DNA from: Streptomyces spinosus
GTDB lineage: Bacteria; Actinomycetota; Actinomycetes; Streptomycetales; Streptomycetaceae
Assembly (NCBI RefSeq): GCF_020400655.1
Contig: NZ_JAINRC010000014.1
Location: 186,001-250,000 of the forward strand
Length of the DNA stretch: 64,000 nt
Direction of reading: 5' to 3'
The notes under the pieces are model-generated. The model had not been told where the DNA came from and did no database searches. It saw only the letters and a program-made list of their open reading frames with translations. A program made the position numbers and the translations under genes. Of this stretch, positions 40,911 to 49,247 are shown in pieces; positions within the stretch are counted from its first letter, which is position 1, and each line of letters starts with the position of its first letter.

Positions 40911-41684
40911 CTACCGCGGCCCGTACCTGCGCCCCGTGCGGGAGCTGATCCCGCCCATCAGCCCGCGCGGCGCCACCTTCACCAGGCCCATCAGGGCCTT
41001 GTACCGGGGGTCGGGGATGGACACCGTCTTGCCGCGCGCGAGGTCGGACAGCGCCGCCGCGACCAGCTTGTCGGCGTCGAGCCACAGCCAGCCCGGGATG
41101 TTGTCCGTGCCCATCCCGGCCCGCTGGTGGAACTCGGTGCGCACGAATCCCGGGCACAGCGCCATCAGCCGGACCCCGCTGCCGGCCAGGTCCTTGGCCG
41201 CGCCCTGGGTGAACTGTACGACCCACGCCTTGGACGCGCCGTACGTACCGCGCGGGACGAACGCGGCCACCGAGGCGACGTTCACCACCCCGCCCCGGCC
41301 GCGCTCGCGCATCGCCCCGGCCGCCGCCGACGTCAGCCGGAGCACCGCCTCGCAGTGCACCTTGAGCATCCGCAGCTCGTCCGCCATCGGTACGTCCAGA
41401 TAGCGGCCCTTGTTGCCGAAGCCGGCGTTGTTGACCAGCAGGTCGACCGGGTTCTTCCGGTCGCCGAGCCGGTCGGCCACCGTCTCGATGCCCTTGTCCT
41501 GCGCCAGGTCGGCGGTCAGCACCTCCACCTCGATGCCGTGCCGGTCGTGCAGTTCGGTCGCCTGCTCGCGCAGCCGCTTGGTGTCCCGCGCGACCAGGAC
41601 GAGGTCGTGGCCGTCAGCCGCCAGCCGCCGCGCGAACGCGGCACCGATCCCCGCGGTCGATCCCGTAATCAGAGCCGTTGTCAT
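40911..41684 (-). CDS. SDR-family oxidoreductase
   Basis: A 257-residue short-chain dehydrogenase with TTALITGSTAGIGAAFARRL at the N-terminus, LLVNNAGFGNKG and the catalytic YGASKAWVVQF (Tyr-x-x-x-Lys). The C-terminus SSRTGRRYGPR is basic. It resembles the DltE/YqjQ-like group of uncertain substrate. ATG 41684 is preceded at 6 bases by TACGCT on the minus strand, as for the other SDR gene at 19.6 kb. Confidence 0.85.
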   Translation of the reverse strand: MTTALITGSTAGIGAAFARRLAADGHDLVLVARDTKRLREQATELHDRHGIEVEVLTADLAQDKGIETVADRLGDRKNPVDLLVNNAGFGNKGRYLDVPMADELRMLKVHCEAVLRLTSAAAGAMRERGRGGVVNVASVAAFVPRGTYGASKAWVVQFTQGAAKDLAGSGVRLMALCPGFVRTEFHQRAGMGTDNIPGWLWLDADKLVAAALSDLARGKTVSIPDPRYKALMGLVKVAPRGLMGGISSRTGRRYGPR

Positions 41685-41690
41685 GGCCCA

Positions 41691-41696
41691 AGCGTA
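41691..41696 (-). promoter_or_regulatory. SDR -10 element, leaderless candidate
   Basis: TACGCT on the minus strand, 6 bases before ATG 41684, with no ribosome-binding site. Confidence 0.45.
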
Positions 41697-41755
41697 GTGA
41701 CCCGGACCGACAGCCTCAGCGGTCCGCGTGCCGTGCCCGCCGAGCCGCCGGCGGG

Positions 41756-42427
41756 TTACCGCTCTCCGTGCTCGGCCACGTACTTCCGGGCCTTGGCCAG
41801 CGTCTCGGTGTGCAGCGCCGTGCCCGCGGCGAGCAGCCGGGGCAGCAGCTCCCGCTCGGTGGTGACCGCGCGGAACTGCATCGCCGCCGTCACGCCGTGG
41901 TCCGGCCGGTGCACGATCTCGACCGGATCGCCCGCCCGGATCTCCCCCGGCTCGATCACCCGGAGGTAGGCGCCCGTTGCGCCCGTCCGCGTGAATCTCC
42001 TGACCCAGCCGCGCTCGCCCAGATGGCCCTGGAACGTGGCGCACGGAATGCGGCCGGAGGTCACCTCCAGCACGACGGTGGGACCGATCCGCCAGCGCTC
42101 CCCGATCAGCGCGCCGGAGACGTCCAGACCGTCCGTCGTCAGGTTCTCGCCGAAGCACCCGTGGGCCAACGGCCTGCCGAGTTCGCGCTCCCAGGCGTCG
42201 AGGTCCTCCCGGGCGTACGCGTACACCGCCTGGTCGTCACCGCCGTGGTAGCGGGTGTCGCACACCGCGTCCCCGGCGAGCCCGCTCGCGCCGACGCCCT
42301 TGGGACCGGGCGCCGCCACCCGTACCGGGCCGTCGGCCGGCTGCTTGTCTATGCCGGTCAGGCCGTCCGGCTGGTTCGTGTAGGGCACCCGCCGGGGCCG
42401 GCCCAGATTGACGGAGAGAAGCTTCAT
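41756..42427 (-). CDS. MOSC-domain protein, YiiM-like
   Basis: A 223-residue MOSC protein. Characteristic strings are GLAGDAVCDTRYHGGDDQAV, CFGENLTTDGLDV, GERWRIGPTVVLEVTSGRIP and the conserved Cys in RIPCATFQGHL. MOSC enzymes handle sulphur or molybdenum-cofactor chemistry, and YiiM-like members reduce N-hydroxylated compounds. ATG 42427 gives MKLLSVNLG. It is divergent from the LysR gene with 80 bases between starts, so LysR may control it. Confidence 0.87.
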   Translation of the reverse strand: MKLLSVNLGRPRRVPYTNQPDGLTGIDKQPADGPVRVAAPGPKGVGASGLAGDAVCDTRYHGGDDQAVYAYAREDLDAWERELGRPLAHGCFGENLTTDGLDVSGALIGERWRIGPTVVLEVTSGRIPCATFQGHLGERGWVRRFTRTGATGAYLRVIEPGEIRAGDPVEIVHRPDHGVTAAMQFRAVTTERELLPRLLAAGTALHTETLAKARKYVAEHGER

Positions 42428-42433
42428 CCCGGC

Positions 42434-42439
42434 ACGGTA
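42434..42439 (-). promoter_or_regulatory. MOSC gene -10 element, leaderless candidate
   Basis: TACCGT on the minus strand, 6 bases before ATG 42427. Confidence 0.4.
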
Positions 42440-42495
42440 AGCGATCCGGCCCCAAAGCGTCGACGCATTATCGGGAGCCCCGCCCAAGCCTGCCT

Positions 42496-42501
42496 TATGC
42501 T
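42496..42501 (+). promoter_or_regulatory. LysR gene -10 element, leaderless candidate
   Basis: TATGCT, 6 bases before GTG 42508, with no ribosome-binding site. It faces the MOSC -10 in a spacer of only 80 bases, so the two promoters must overlap. Confidence 0.45.
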
Positions 42502-42507
42502 CGACGG

Positions 42508-43416
42508 GTGATCGAGGCCCGTCATCTCCGCGTCCTGCGCGCCGTCGCCACCACCGGTTCCTTCTCGGCGGCCGGACGCCAGCTGGGCTGCACCCAGCCC
42601 GCCGTCAGCCAGCAGATGAAGGCCCTGGAAGCCTCGGTCGGCACCCCGCTGCTGGTCCGCACCGGGCGCGAGATGCGCCTCACCCAGGCCGGCGAGGCCC
42701 TGGTCCGGCACGCCTCCGGCATCCTCGCCGGGCTCACCGCGGCCGAGGAGGAGGTCGCCGCCATCGCCGGCCTGCGCGCGGGCCGCGTCCGGCTGGTCTC
42801 CTTCCCCAGCGGCAGCTCCACCCTGGTCCCCACCGCCCTGGCCGCCCTGCGCGCGGCCCACCCCGGCACGCGCGTCTCGCTGGAGGAGGCCGAACCGCCG
42901 AGGTCCGTGGAACTGCTCCGCGAAGGCGACTGCGACCTGGCCCTGGCCTTCCGCTACGAGGGGGCCGCGGTCGCCGAGGACTGGGACGACCTCGTCCTGC
43001 GGCCCCTGCTCACGGACCGCCTGGTCGCCCTGGTGCCCGAACGGCACCGGCTCGCGCGCGCCGGGACGGTCGCCATCGGCGAGCTGGCCCACGAGCCCTG
43101 GATCGCGGGCTGCCCGCGCTGCCGCGGTCAGCTGGTCGAGGTGTGCGAGGGGGCCGGATTCACTCCGCGCATCGACTTCGCCACCGACGACTACCCGGCC
43201 GTGGTCGGCCTGGTCGGCGCCGGCCTCGGTGTCGCCGTCCTGCCCCAGCTGGCCGTGGAGTCGGTACGGCCGCGAGGCGTGCGCACGGTACGGCTGGAAC
43301 CGGCGGTACGGCGGGAGATCGTCGCCCTCACCCTGCCCGACCTGGCCCAGGTGCCGGCGGTGTCGGCCACGCTGGAGCAGCTGGCCCGCGCGGCGCGGGC
43401 GGCCGGACGCGGCTAG
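42508..43416 (+). CDS. LysR-family transcriptional regulator
   Basis: A 302-residue regulator. The winged helix is in residues 1-60 (MIEARHLRVLRAVATTGSFS, AAGRQLGCTQPAVSQQMKAL), followed by the two-lobed sensor domain (ending AVLPQLAVESVRPRGVRTV). GCPRCRGQL near residue 205 holds a Cys pair that could be redox- or metal-sensitive. The usual LysR arrangement places its target divergently, here the MOSC gene. The stop codon lies within a 40-bp tandem duplication. Confidence 0.9.
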   Translation: MIEARHLRVLRAVATTGSFSAAGRQLGCTQPAVSQQMKALEASVGTPLLVRTGREMRLTQAGEALVRHASGILAGLTAAEEEVAAIAGLRAGRVRLVSFPSGSSTLVPTALAALRAAHPGTRVSLEEAEPPRSVELLREGDCDLALAFRYEGAAVAEDWDDLVLRPLLTDRLVALVPERHRLARAGTVAIGELAHEPWIAGCPRCRGQLVEVCEGAGFTPRIDFATDDYPAVVGLVGAGLGVAVLPQLAVESVRPRGVRTVRLEPAVRREIVALTLPDLAQVPAVSATLEQLARAARAAGRG

Positions 43417-43482
43417 CCGGCGGCGCGGGGGCCGCCGAGGAACCGGACGCGGCTGGCCGGCGGCGCGGAGGTCACCGAGGAA
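43403..43482. repeat. 40-bp tandem duplication across the LysR stop
   Basis: Copies at 43403-43442 and 43443-43482 differ at four positions. The first contains the LysR stop TAG (43414-43416); at the same place the second has TGG. The remaining spacer to 43639 is GC-rich with further loose GCGGAGG/ACGCGGG repeats and no gene. Confidence 0.8.
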
Positions 43483-43639
43483 ACAGGGGGCGCGGAGGCA
43501 CGGGGGTCGCGGAACCGGGTGGCACGCAGCCGCGGGGGGTCACGAGGACGCGGGGGCCGCCCGGACGCGGCACGGGCACGCGCGTGCGTGCCCGGTAAGG
43601 AAACGGATGCTTCGCCGATGATGTTGCAGAAACGTTCCT

Positions 43640-43969
43640 TCAGTGATCCGAAGCGGTGTCCCCGCTGGTGGTGGAGGCCGCCACCAGGCGGTTGCGCGCC
43701 CGCCCCATCAACTCCTCACGCTCGTCCTCGGTCAGGCCGCCCCAGACGCCGTACGGCTCGCGCACCGCCAGGGCGTGTGCCGCGCACTCCGCACGGACCG
43801 GGCACCTCATGCAGACCTCTTTGGCCGAGTTCTCGCGAGCGCTCCGAGCCGCCCCGCGCTCGCCCTCCGGGTGGAAGAAGAGCGAGCTGTCCACCCCGCG
43901 GCAGGCAGCCAGCAGCTGCCAGTCCCACAGGTCCGCGTTCGGTCCGGGAAGGCGGGAGAAATCTGCCAT
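43640..43969 (-). CDS. whiD: WhiB-like sporulation regulator WhiD
   Basis: Iron-sulphur protein of 109 residues needed for spore maturation in Streptomyces. The four cluster-binding Cys are at 23, 53, 56 and 62 (AACRG and EVCMRCPVRAEC). GVWGG at 74-78 is the turn that contacts sigma factor region 4. ATG 43969 gives MADFSRLPGPNADLWDWQL, the known WhiD start. It is divergent from bldM. Confidence 0.93.
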   Translation of the reverse strand: MADFSRLPGPNADLWDWQLLAACRGVDSSLFFHPEGERGAARSARENSAKEVCMRCPVRAECAAHALAVREPYGVWGGLTEDEREELMGRARNRLVAASTTSGDTASDH

Positions 43970-44000
43970 TACGTGACCCCTTGTCGCCGTTCTGGGCGGA

Positions 44001-44040
44001 TACGGTGCCAACGACCGTACATCTCCGGTCTAAGGAGATG
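44001..44040. promoter_or_regulatory. two adjacent inverted repeats upstream of whiD
   Basis: TACGGT (44001-44006) with ACCGTA (44014-44019), and CATCTCC (44020-44026) with GGAGATG (44034-44040). They lie 30-70 bases before the whiD start and could be regulator sites. I could not match them with confidence to the BldM or WhiI motifs. Confidence 0.45.
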
Positions 44041-44198
44041 AAAATATGACTCATTGCGAATCTAGCCCCGGACACTGCGAAACGGGAAGAAAAAGGGCCG
44101 AATGGGGCATAGGTTGTGATGAAAAGTTGTGGGTCCGTCGAGCATGTCTGCACCGTGTCGATGCCCTCACATAGAGTGCCGAAGACGGCACGCGGGCC

Positions 44199-44226
44199 CG
44201 TAACTCTTTCGAGTGACCGTCGTTGA
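44199..44226 (+). promoter_or_regulatory. sigma-BldN-type promoter of bldM
   Basis: CGTAAC (44199-44204), a 16-base spacer and CGTTGA (44221-44226). This fits the -35/-10 pattern I recall for sigma-BldN targets, and bldM is a known BldN-dependent gene. The bldM start is 124 bases downstream. Confidence 0.75.
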
Positions 44227-44350
44227 GAGTGCGGATGCGGTTGAGAAAACAAGCGCTCGGGCAGGCGTCCGAGACGGTCGACCGCACAGGTGACGATTCC
44301 GTACCAGCCTGGAGGCTCAAGGTGACGCGCATCAGCTGCGGAGGGCGGTC

Positions 44351-44962
44351 ATGACATCCGTCCTCGTCTGCGACGACTCCCCGCTTGCCCGAGAAGCGCT
44401 CCGCCGCGCGGTCGCGACCGTGCCCGGTGTCGAGCGCGTGACGACGGCGGCCAACGGCGAGGAAGTCCTCCGCCGCTGGGGCGCCGACCGCTCCGACCTC
44501 ATCCTGATGGACGTGCGCATGCCCGGCCTGGGCGGCGTCGAGACCGTGCGCCGGCTGCTGTCCGCCGACCCGGGCGCACGCATCATCATGCTCACCGTCG
44601 CCGAGGACCTCGACGGAGTGGCCCTCGCGGTCGCCGCCGGTGCCCGGGGATACCTGCACAAGGACGCCTCGCGCGCGGAGTTGCGCGCCACGGTGACCCA
44701 GGCGCTGGCCGACCCCACGTGGCGACTCGCCCCGCGCCGGCTGCGCTCGGCGGAGATGGGCGCCGCGCCCACGCTCACCGCGCGTGAGATCCAGGTCCTG
44801 GAGGGCATGAGCCATGGCCGTTCCAACGCCGAGATCGGCCGCGAACTGTTCCTCTCCGAGGACACCGTCAAGACGCACGCCCGGCGCCTGTTCAAGAAGC
44901 TCGGCGCCTCGGACCGGGCGCACGCGGTGGCCCTCGGCTTCCGCTGGGGACTGGTCCGCTGA
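44351..44962 (+). CDS. bldM: response regulator BldM
   Basis: Orphan developmental regulator required for aerial mycelium and spore formation. The 203-residue protein has a receiver domain (about 1-118, Asp8/Asp9, phospho-acceptor Asp54 in LILMDVRMPG, Lys in GYLHKDAS) and a LuxR-type helix-turn-helix (about 137-200, LTAREIQVLEGMSHGRSNAE). No sensor kinase gene is adjacent; reported mutants suggest function without Asp54 phosphorylation. It acts as a homodimer or with WhiI. GGAGGGCGGTC precedes the ATG. Confidence 0.94.
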   Translation: MTSVLVCDDSPLAREALRRAVATVPGVERVTTAANGEEVLRRWGADRSDLILMDVRMPGLGGVETVRRLLSADPGARIIMLTVAEDLDGVALAVAAGARGYLHKDASRAELRATVTQALADPTWRLAPRRLRSAEMGAAPTLTAREIQVLEGMSHGRSNAEIGRELFLSEDTVKTHARRLFKKLGASDRAHAVALGFRWGLVR

Positions 44963-45462
44963 CGAGCGTGGAGCCGGGCGGGCCGCTCGGCGCCGGGGCG
45001 CATCCCGGTGCCGTCCGTGCCCGCGGCCCCGGTGCGAACGGCCCGGCTTGACCTCAGGTACTCGGCTCCTGCCGGTACGCAGGTTCCGCGGTGGCGTGGC
45101 GGGCCCTCATGCCGTGCCGCCGTGCCGTTCGGTGGACGGGGCCGTCCGGGTGATTCCGGTCGTCCCGGTCCACCCTGGTCACCCCCGCCGTCCCGGCCTT
45201 CCGGGTCCCGCGCCGACGGGCGAACCGTCGTAGCGGCCGGCGGTGAACCGTCGTACGGACAGGCGGCGGACGCCGTACACGTCGGCAGGGCCGAACCCGG
45301 TGCGTGTGCGCCCCGGCGCACCACCCCGCCGAGCGCCCCGAGGGGCGTGTGCGCGGCGGCCCGCCGGACGCGCGCTGCTCGTTTCGGCGCGGATGCCGCA
45401 TCCTTGGAGGTGTGGAGTCTCTCGGGGACGAGTCGGTCGAGCGGAAGGGGAGGGCGCAGGGA
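44963..45462. other. 500-bp spacer between bldM and the sigma gene
   Basis: No convincing gene was found, although long spurious frames are open on both strands. GAACCGTCGTA is repeated at 45222-45232 and 45245-45255. TTGGAGGT before a GTG at 45409 is a possible earlier start for the sigma factor. TTGACC near 45048 could be a -35 but has no good partner. Confidence 0.4.
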
Positions 45463-46140
45463 ATGAGTGCCGGCGCACCTGCTCATAACGCTTCGGTGCA
45501 CAACCACGAGCACGATGCGACGGACCGGACGGCCGCAGGGCACCATGGACCGATGCGCGACGACGAGGCGGGCACGGCCCACGGGGCGATCGGTGCGCTC
45601 GTGCATCGTGCCGTCGACGGGGACGAGCAGGCCACGCACGATCTGCTCGCCCATGTCCACCCCCTGGCGCTGCGCTACTGCCGCACCCGCCTGTCCCGGC
45701 TGCCCGGCGACGCGCGCCACTTCGTGGAGGACCTCGCCCAAGAGGTCTGTGTGGCGGTCCTCCTCGCCCTGCCCCGCTACCGCGACACCGGCCGCCCCTT
45801 CGAGGCGTTCGTCTTCGCCATCGCCTCCCACAAGGTCGCCGACCTCCAGCGGGCCGCGATGCGCCACCCGGGATCGACCGCGGTGCCGTCCGACGAGATG
45901 CCCGAGCGGCCCGACGACTCCCTCGGTCCCGAGGAGCGCGCGCTGCTCAGCAGCGACGCCGAGTGGGCCAAGAAACTGCTGGCCAACCTCCCCGAGAACC
46001 AGCGCGAACTCCTGTTGCTGCGCATCGCCGTGGGCTTGACCGCGGAGGAGACGGGGCAGATGTTGGGAATGTCACCCGGCGCGGTCCGCGTGGCCCAGCA
46101 CCGGGCCCTGAGCCGCCTGAGGGCGCTCGCCGAACAGTGA
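45463..46140 (+). CDS. ECF sigma factor (SigD/ShbA-like)
   Basis: About 225 residues. Region 2 lies around 75-145 (LALRYCRTRLSRLPGDARHF, FEAFVFAIASHKVADLQRAA) and region 4 around 165-222 (LPENQRELLLLRIAVGLTAE, MSPGAVRVAQHRALSRLRAL). A hydrophilic His/Asp/Ala-rich N-terminus of about 40 residues precedes them. By position between whiD/bldM and guaB it corresponds to mycobacterial sigD, and I recall the Streptomyces member as ShbA, which transcribes hrdB. The start is uncertain (45409, 45463 or 45553). Confidence 0.85.
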   Translation: MSAGAPAHNASVHNHEHDATDRTAAGHHGPMRDDEAGTAHGAIGALVHRAVDGDEQATHDLLAHVHPLALRYCRTRLSRLPGDARHFVEDLAQEVCVAVLLALPRYRDTGRPFEAFVFAIASHKVADLQRAAMRHPGSTAVPSDEMPERPDDSLGPEERALLSSDAEWAKKLLANLPENQRELLLLRIAVGLTAEETGQMLGMSPGAVRVAQHRALSRLRALAEQ

Positions 46141-46305
46141 ACCCCCCGGCGCGGAGCCCGAAGTGGCTCCCGCGCTGAACGCGTACGCCGTCGTTTCCGT
46201 ACGAACATACGAAGCCCGAAGCGACCCCGTACCGTGGAATTTGCTAGCGACGCTTCCCGTTAGCATGGACATCCGCACCGATCAAGGCCATTTGGGGAAG
46301 GTGTC

Positions 46306-47814
46306 ATGACTGCCAACGTCGACGGAGTGCCCGGTAAATTCGCGACACTCGGGCTGACCTACGACGACGTGCTGCTGCTGCCGGGCCCGTCGGACATGGC
46401 ACCCGACGAGATCGACACCGCCTCGTACGTCTCCAAGAACGTGCGGGTCAACATCCCGCTGCTGTCCGCCGCCATGGACAAGGTGACCGAGTCCCGCATG
46501 GCGATCGCGATGGCCCGCCAGGGCGGCGTCGGCGTCCTGCACCGCAACCTCTCCATCGAGGACCAGGCCAACCAGGTCGACCTGGTGAAGCGCTCCGAGT
46601 CCGGCATGGTCACCGACCCCATCACCATCCACCCGGACGCCACGCTCGCCGAGGCCGACGCGCTGTGCGCCAAGTTCCGCATCAGCGGCGTCCCGGTCAC
46701 CGACGGCGACAAGAAGCTCCTCGGCATCGTCACCAACCGTGACATGGCCTTCGAGAGCGACCGCAGCCGCCGCGTGCACGAGGTCATGACCCCGATGCCG
46801 CTGGTCACCGGCAAGGTCGGCATCTCCGGCCCGGAGGCCATGGAGCTGCTGCGCAAGCACAAGATCGAGAAGCTGCCGCTGGTCGACGACGAGGGCGTTC
46901 TCAAGGGCCTGATCACCGTCAAGGACTTCGTCAAGGCGGAGCAGTACCCGAACGCGGCCAAGGACGCCGAGGGCCGCCTGCTGGTCGGCGCCGCGGTCGG
47001 CGTGGCCGGCGACGCCTTCGAGCGTGCCCAGGCCCTGATCGAGGCCGGTGTCGACTTCATCGTCGTGGACACCGCGCACGGCCACTCCCGGCTGGTCGGC
47101 GACATGATCGCCAAGATCAAGTCGAACTCGTCCGGCGTCGACGTCATCGGCGGCAACGTCGCCACCCGTGACGGCGCCCAGGCCCTGGTCGACGCGGGCG
47201 CCGACGGCATCAAGGTCGGTGTCGGCCCCGGCTCCATCTGCACCACCCGCGTGGTCGCCGGCGTCGGCGTCCCGCAGGTCACCGCGATCTACGAGGCCGC
47301 GCTCGCCGCGAAGGAGGCCGGCGTCCCGGTCATCGGCGACGGTGGCCTGCAGTACTCCGGCGACATCGCCAAGGCCCTGGTCGCGGGCGCCGACACGGTG
47401 ATGCTGGGCTCGCTGCTCGCGGGCTGCGAGGAGTCCCCGGGCGAGCTGCTGTTCATCAACGGCAAGCAGTTCAAGTCGTACCGCGGCATGGGCTCCCTCG
47501 GTGCCATGCAGACCCGCGGCGACCGCAAGTCCTTCTCCAAGGACCGTTACTTCCAGGAGGGCGTCGCCTCCGACGAGCAGCTGATCCCCGAGGGCATCGA
47601 GGGCCAGGTGCCCTACCGCGGCCCGCTCTCCTCGGTCGTCCACCAGCTGGTCGGCGGTCTGCGCCAGTCGATGTTCTACGTCGGCGGCAAGACCGTGCCC
47701 GATCTGCAGGCCAACGGCCGGTTCGTGCGGATCACCTCGGCGGGCCTGAAGGAGAGCCACCCGCACGACATCCAGATGACGGTCGAGGCGCCGAACTACA
47801 GCGGCAGGAAGTAG
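46306..47814 (+). CDS. guaB: inosine-5'-monophosphate dehydrogenase
   Basis: Oxidises IMP to XMP, the control point of guanine nucleotide synthesis. The 502-residue protein has TIM-barrel sequence (LTYDDVLLLPG, LLSAAMDKVTE), two CBS domains inserted at about 95-215, the catalytic Cys loop GPGSICTTR and the flap RGMGSLGAM. ATG 46306 follows GGGGAAGG. Expression fits a housekeeping gene; TAGCAT at 46261-46266 is a possible -10. Confidence 0.97.
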   Translation: MTANVDGVPGKFATLGLTYDDVLLLPGPSDMAPDEIDTASYVSKNVRVNIPLLSAAMDKVTESRMAIAMARQGGVGVLHRNLSIEDQANQVDLVKRSESGMVTDPITIHPDATLAEADALCAKFRISGVPVTDGDKKLLGIVTNRDMAFESDRSRRVHEVMTPMPLVTGKVGISGPEAMELLRKHKIEKLPLVDDEGVLKGLITVKDFVKAEQYPNAAKDAEGRLLVGAAVGVAGDAFERAQALIEAGVDFIVVDTAHGHSRLVGDMIAKIKSNSSGVDVIGGNVATRDGAQALVDAGADGIKVGVGPGSICTTRVVAGVGVPQVTAIYEAALAAKEAGVPVIGDGGLQYSGDIAKALVAGADTVMLGSLLAGCEESPGELLFINGKQFKSYRGMGSLGAMQTRGDRKSFSKDRYFQEGVASDEQLIPEGIEGQVPYRGPLSSVVHQLVGGLRQSMFYVGGKTVPDLQANGRFVRITSAGLKESHPHDIQMTVEAPNYSGRK

Positions 47815-47954
47815 CGGCGGCAGCGGCGCGGGAAGTGACGCCCGCGCGCGCGTGAGGCTCGTGCCACGGCGGTCCCGGAGCATCCGGGGCCGCCGTCGCC
47901 GTACCCGTCGGCGATACTGGAAGGCGCTGCAACGCATAGGGAAAGGCCACCAAC

Positions 47955-49079
47955 GTGACTGAGATCGAGATCGGGCGCGGCAAGCGCGGCCGCCGGGCGT
48001 ACGCCTTCGACGACATCGCCGTCGTCCCCAGCCGCCGTACGCGGGACCCGAAGGAGGTCTCGATCGCCTGGCAGATCGACGCCTACCGCTTCGAGCTGCC
48101 GTTCCTGGCCGCACCCATGGACTCCGTGGTCTCCCCGGCCACCGCGATCCGCATCGGCGAGCTCGGCGGCCTCGGCGTGCTCAACCTGGAAGGGCTGTGG
48201 ACGCGGTACGAGGACCCGCAGCCGCTGCTGGACGAGATCGCCGAGCTGCCCGCCGAGCAGGCGACCCGCCGGCTCCAGGAGATCTACGCGGCACCGATCA
48301 AGGAGGAGCTGATCGGCGCCCGGATCAAGGAGGTGCGCGACTCCGGCGTGGTCACCGCCGCAGCGCTCTCCCCGCAGCGCACCGCGCAGTTCTCCAAGGC
48401 GGTCGTGGACGCCGGCGTGGACATCTTCGTCATCCGGGGTACGACGGTCTCGGCGGAGCACGTGTCGTCCTCGCACGAGCCGCTGAACCTGAAGCAGTTC
48501 ATCTACGAGCTGGACGTCCCGGTGATCGTCGGCGGCTGCGCCACGTACACGGCGGCCCTGCACCTGATGCGCACGGGTGCCGCGGGCGTCCTCGTCGGCT
48601 TCGGCGGCGGCGCCGCGCACACCACGCGCAACGTCCTCGGCATCCAGGTCCCGATGGCCACGGCCGTCGCCGACGTGGCCGCGGCACGCCGCGACTACAT
48701 GGACGAGTCCGGCGGCCGGTACGTGCACGTGATCGCGGACGGCGGTGTCGGCTGGTCCGGCGACCTGCCCAAGGCCATCGCCTGCGGCGCCGACGCCGTG
48801 ATGATGGGCTCCCCGCTGGCCCGGGGCACGGACGCGCCCGGCAAGGGCCACCACTGGGGCATGGAGGCGGTCAACGAGGAGCTGCCCCGCGGCAAGAAGG
48901 TCGACCTCGGCACGGTCGGCACGGTCGAGGAGATCCTCACCGGTCCGTCCCACACCCCCGACGGCTCGATGAACTTCTTCGGTGCCCTGCGCCGCGCCAT
49001 GGCCACCACCGGCTACAGCGAGCTGAAGGAGTTCCAGCGGGTCGAGGTGACGGTGGCGGACAGCCAGCACCGGCGGTAG
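47955..49079 (+). CDS. GuaB3-type IMP dehydrogenase family protein
   Basis: A 374-residue paralogue of GuaB without CBS domains. It has FDDIAVVPSRRTRDPKEVSI, LPFLAAPMDSVVSPATAIRI and VHVIADGGVGWSGDLPKAIA. Where IMPDH and GMP reductase have the Cys loop (GPGSICTTR in the neighbouring GuaB), this protein reads GFGGGAAHTTR, so the nucleophile Cys is absent. Its reaction is therefore uncertain. It forms an operon-like pair with guaB (140 bases) as in mycobacteria. A GGGAAAGG site precedes the GTG. Confidence 0.88.
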   Translation: MTEIEIGRGKRGRRAYAFDDIAVVPSRRTRDPKEVSIAWQIDAYRFELPFLAAPMDSVVSPATAIRIGELGGLGVLNLEGLWTRYEDPQPLLDEIAELPAEQATRRLQEIYAAPIKEELIGARIKEVRDSGVVTAAALSPQRTAQFSKAVVDAGVDIFVIRGTTVSAEHVSSSHEPLNLKQFIYELDVPVIVGGCATYTAALHLMRTGAAGVLVGFGGGAAHTTRNVLGIQVPMATAVADVAAARRDYMDESGGRYVHVIADGGVGWSGDLPKAIACGADAVMMGSPLARGTDAPGKGHHWGMEAVNEELPRGKKVDLGTVGTVEEILTGPSHTPDGSMNFFGALRRAMATTGYSELKEFQRVEVTVADSQHRR

Positions 49080-49103
49080 TCGCCGAAGCGGTCGCCACAA
49101 CGC

Positions 49104-49144
49104 CGGAAGGGCCGGTCGTCCCCAGCGGACGACCGGCCCTTCCG
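49104..49144 (+). terminator. terminator after the guaB pair
   Basis: A perfect 18-bp stem (49104-49121 with 49127-49144) with a 5-base loop, 25 bases after the stop. It serves the guaB-guaB3 unit. Confidence 0.85.
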
Positions 49145-49247
49145 CATGCCCAGGCGTGGTCGAGTGCGCCCGAAGGGGGGCGTTACCCGACGGGGGCGCC
49201 CACGGGACGCCACCATCCCCGGCCCCGGCACCCCCACGCGCCCGCCT

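Noticed and set aside
44332..45867. Minus-strand 511-codon frame across bldM and its downstream spacer
   Set aside because: Translation is Arg/Pro/Ala-rich low complexity, it runs antisense to bldM, and it has no recognisable domain or start signal.
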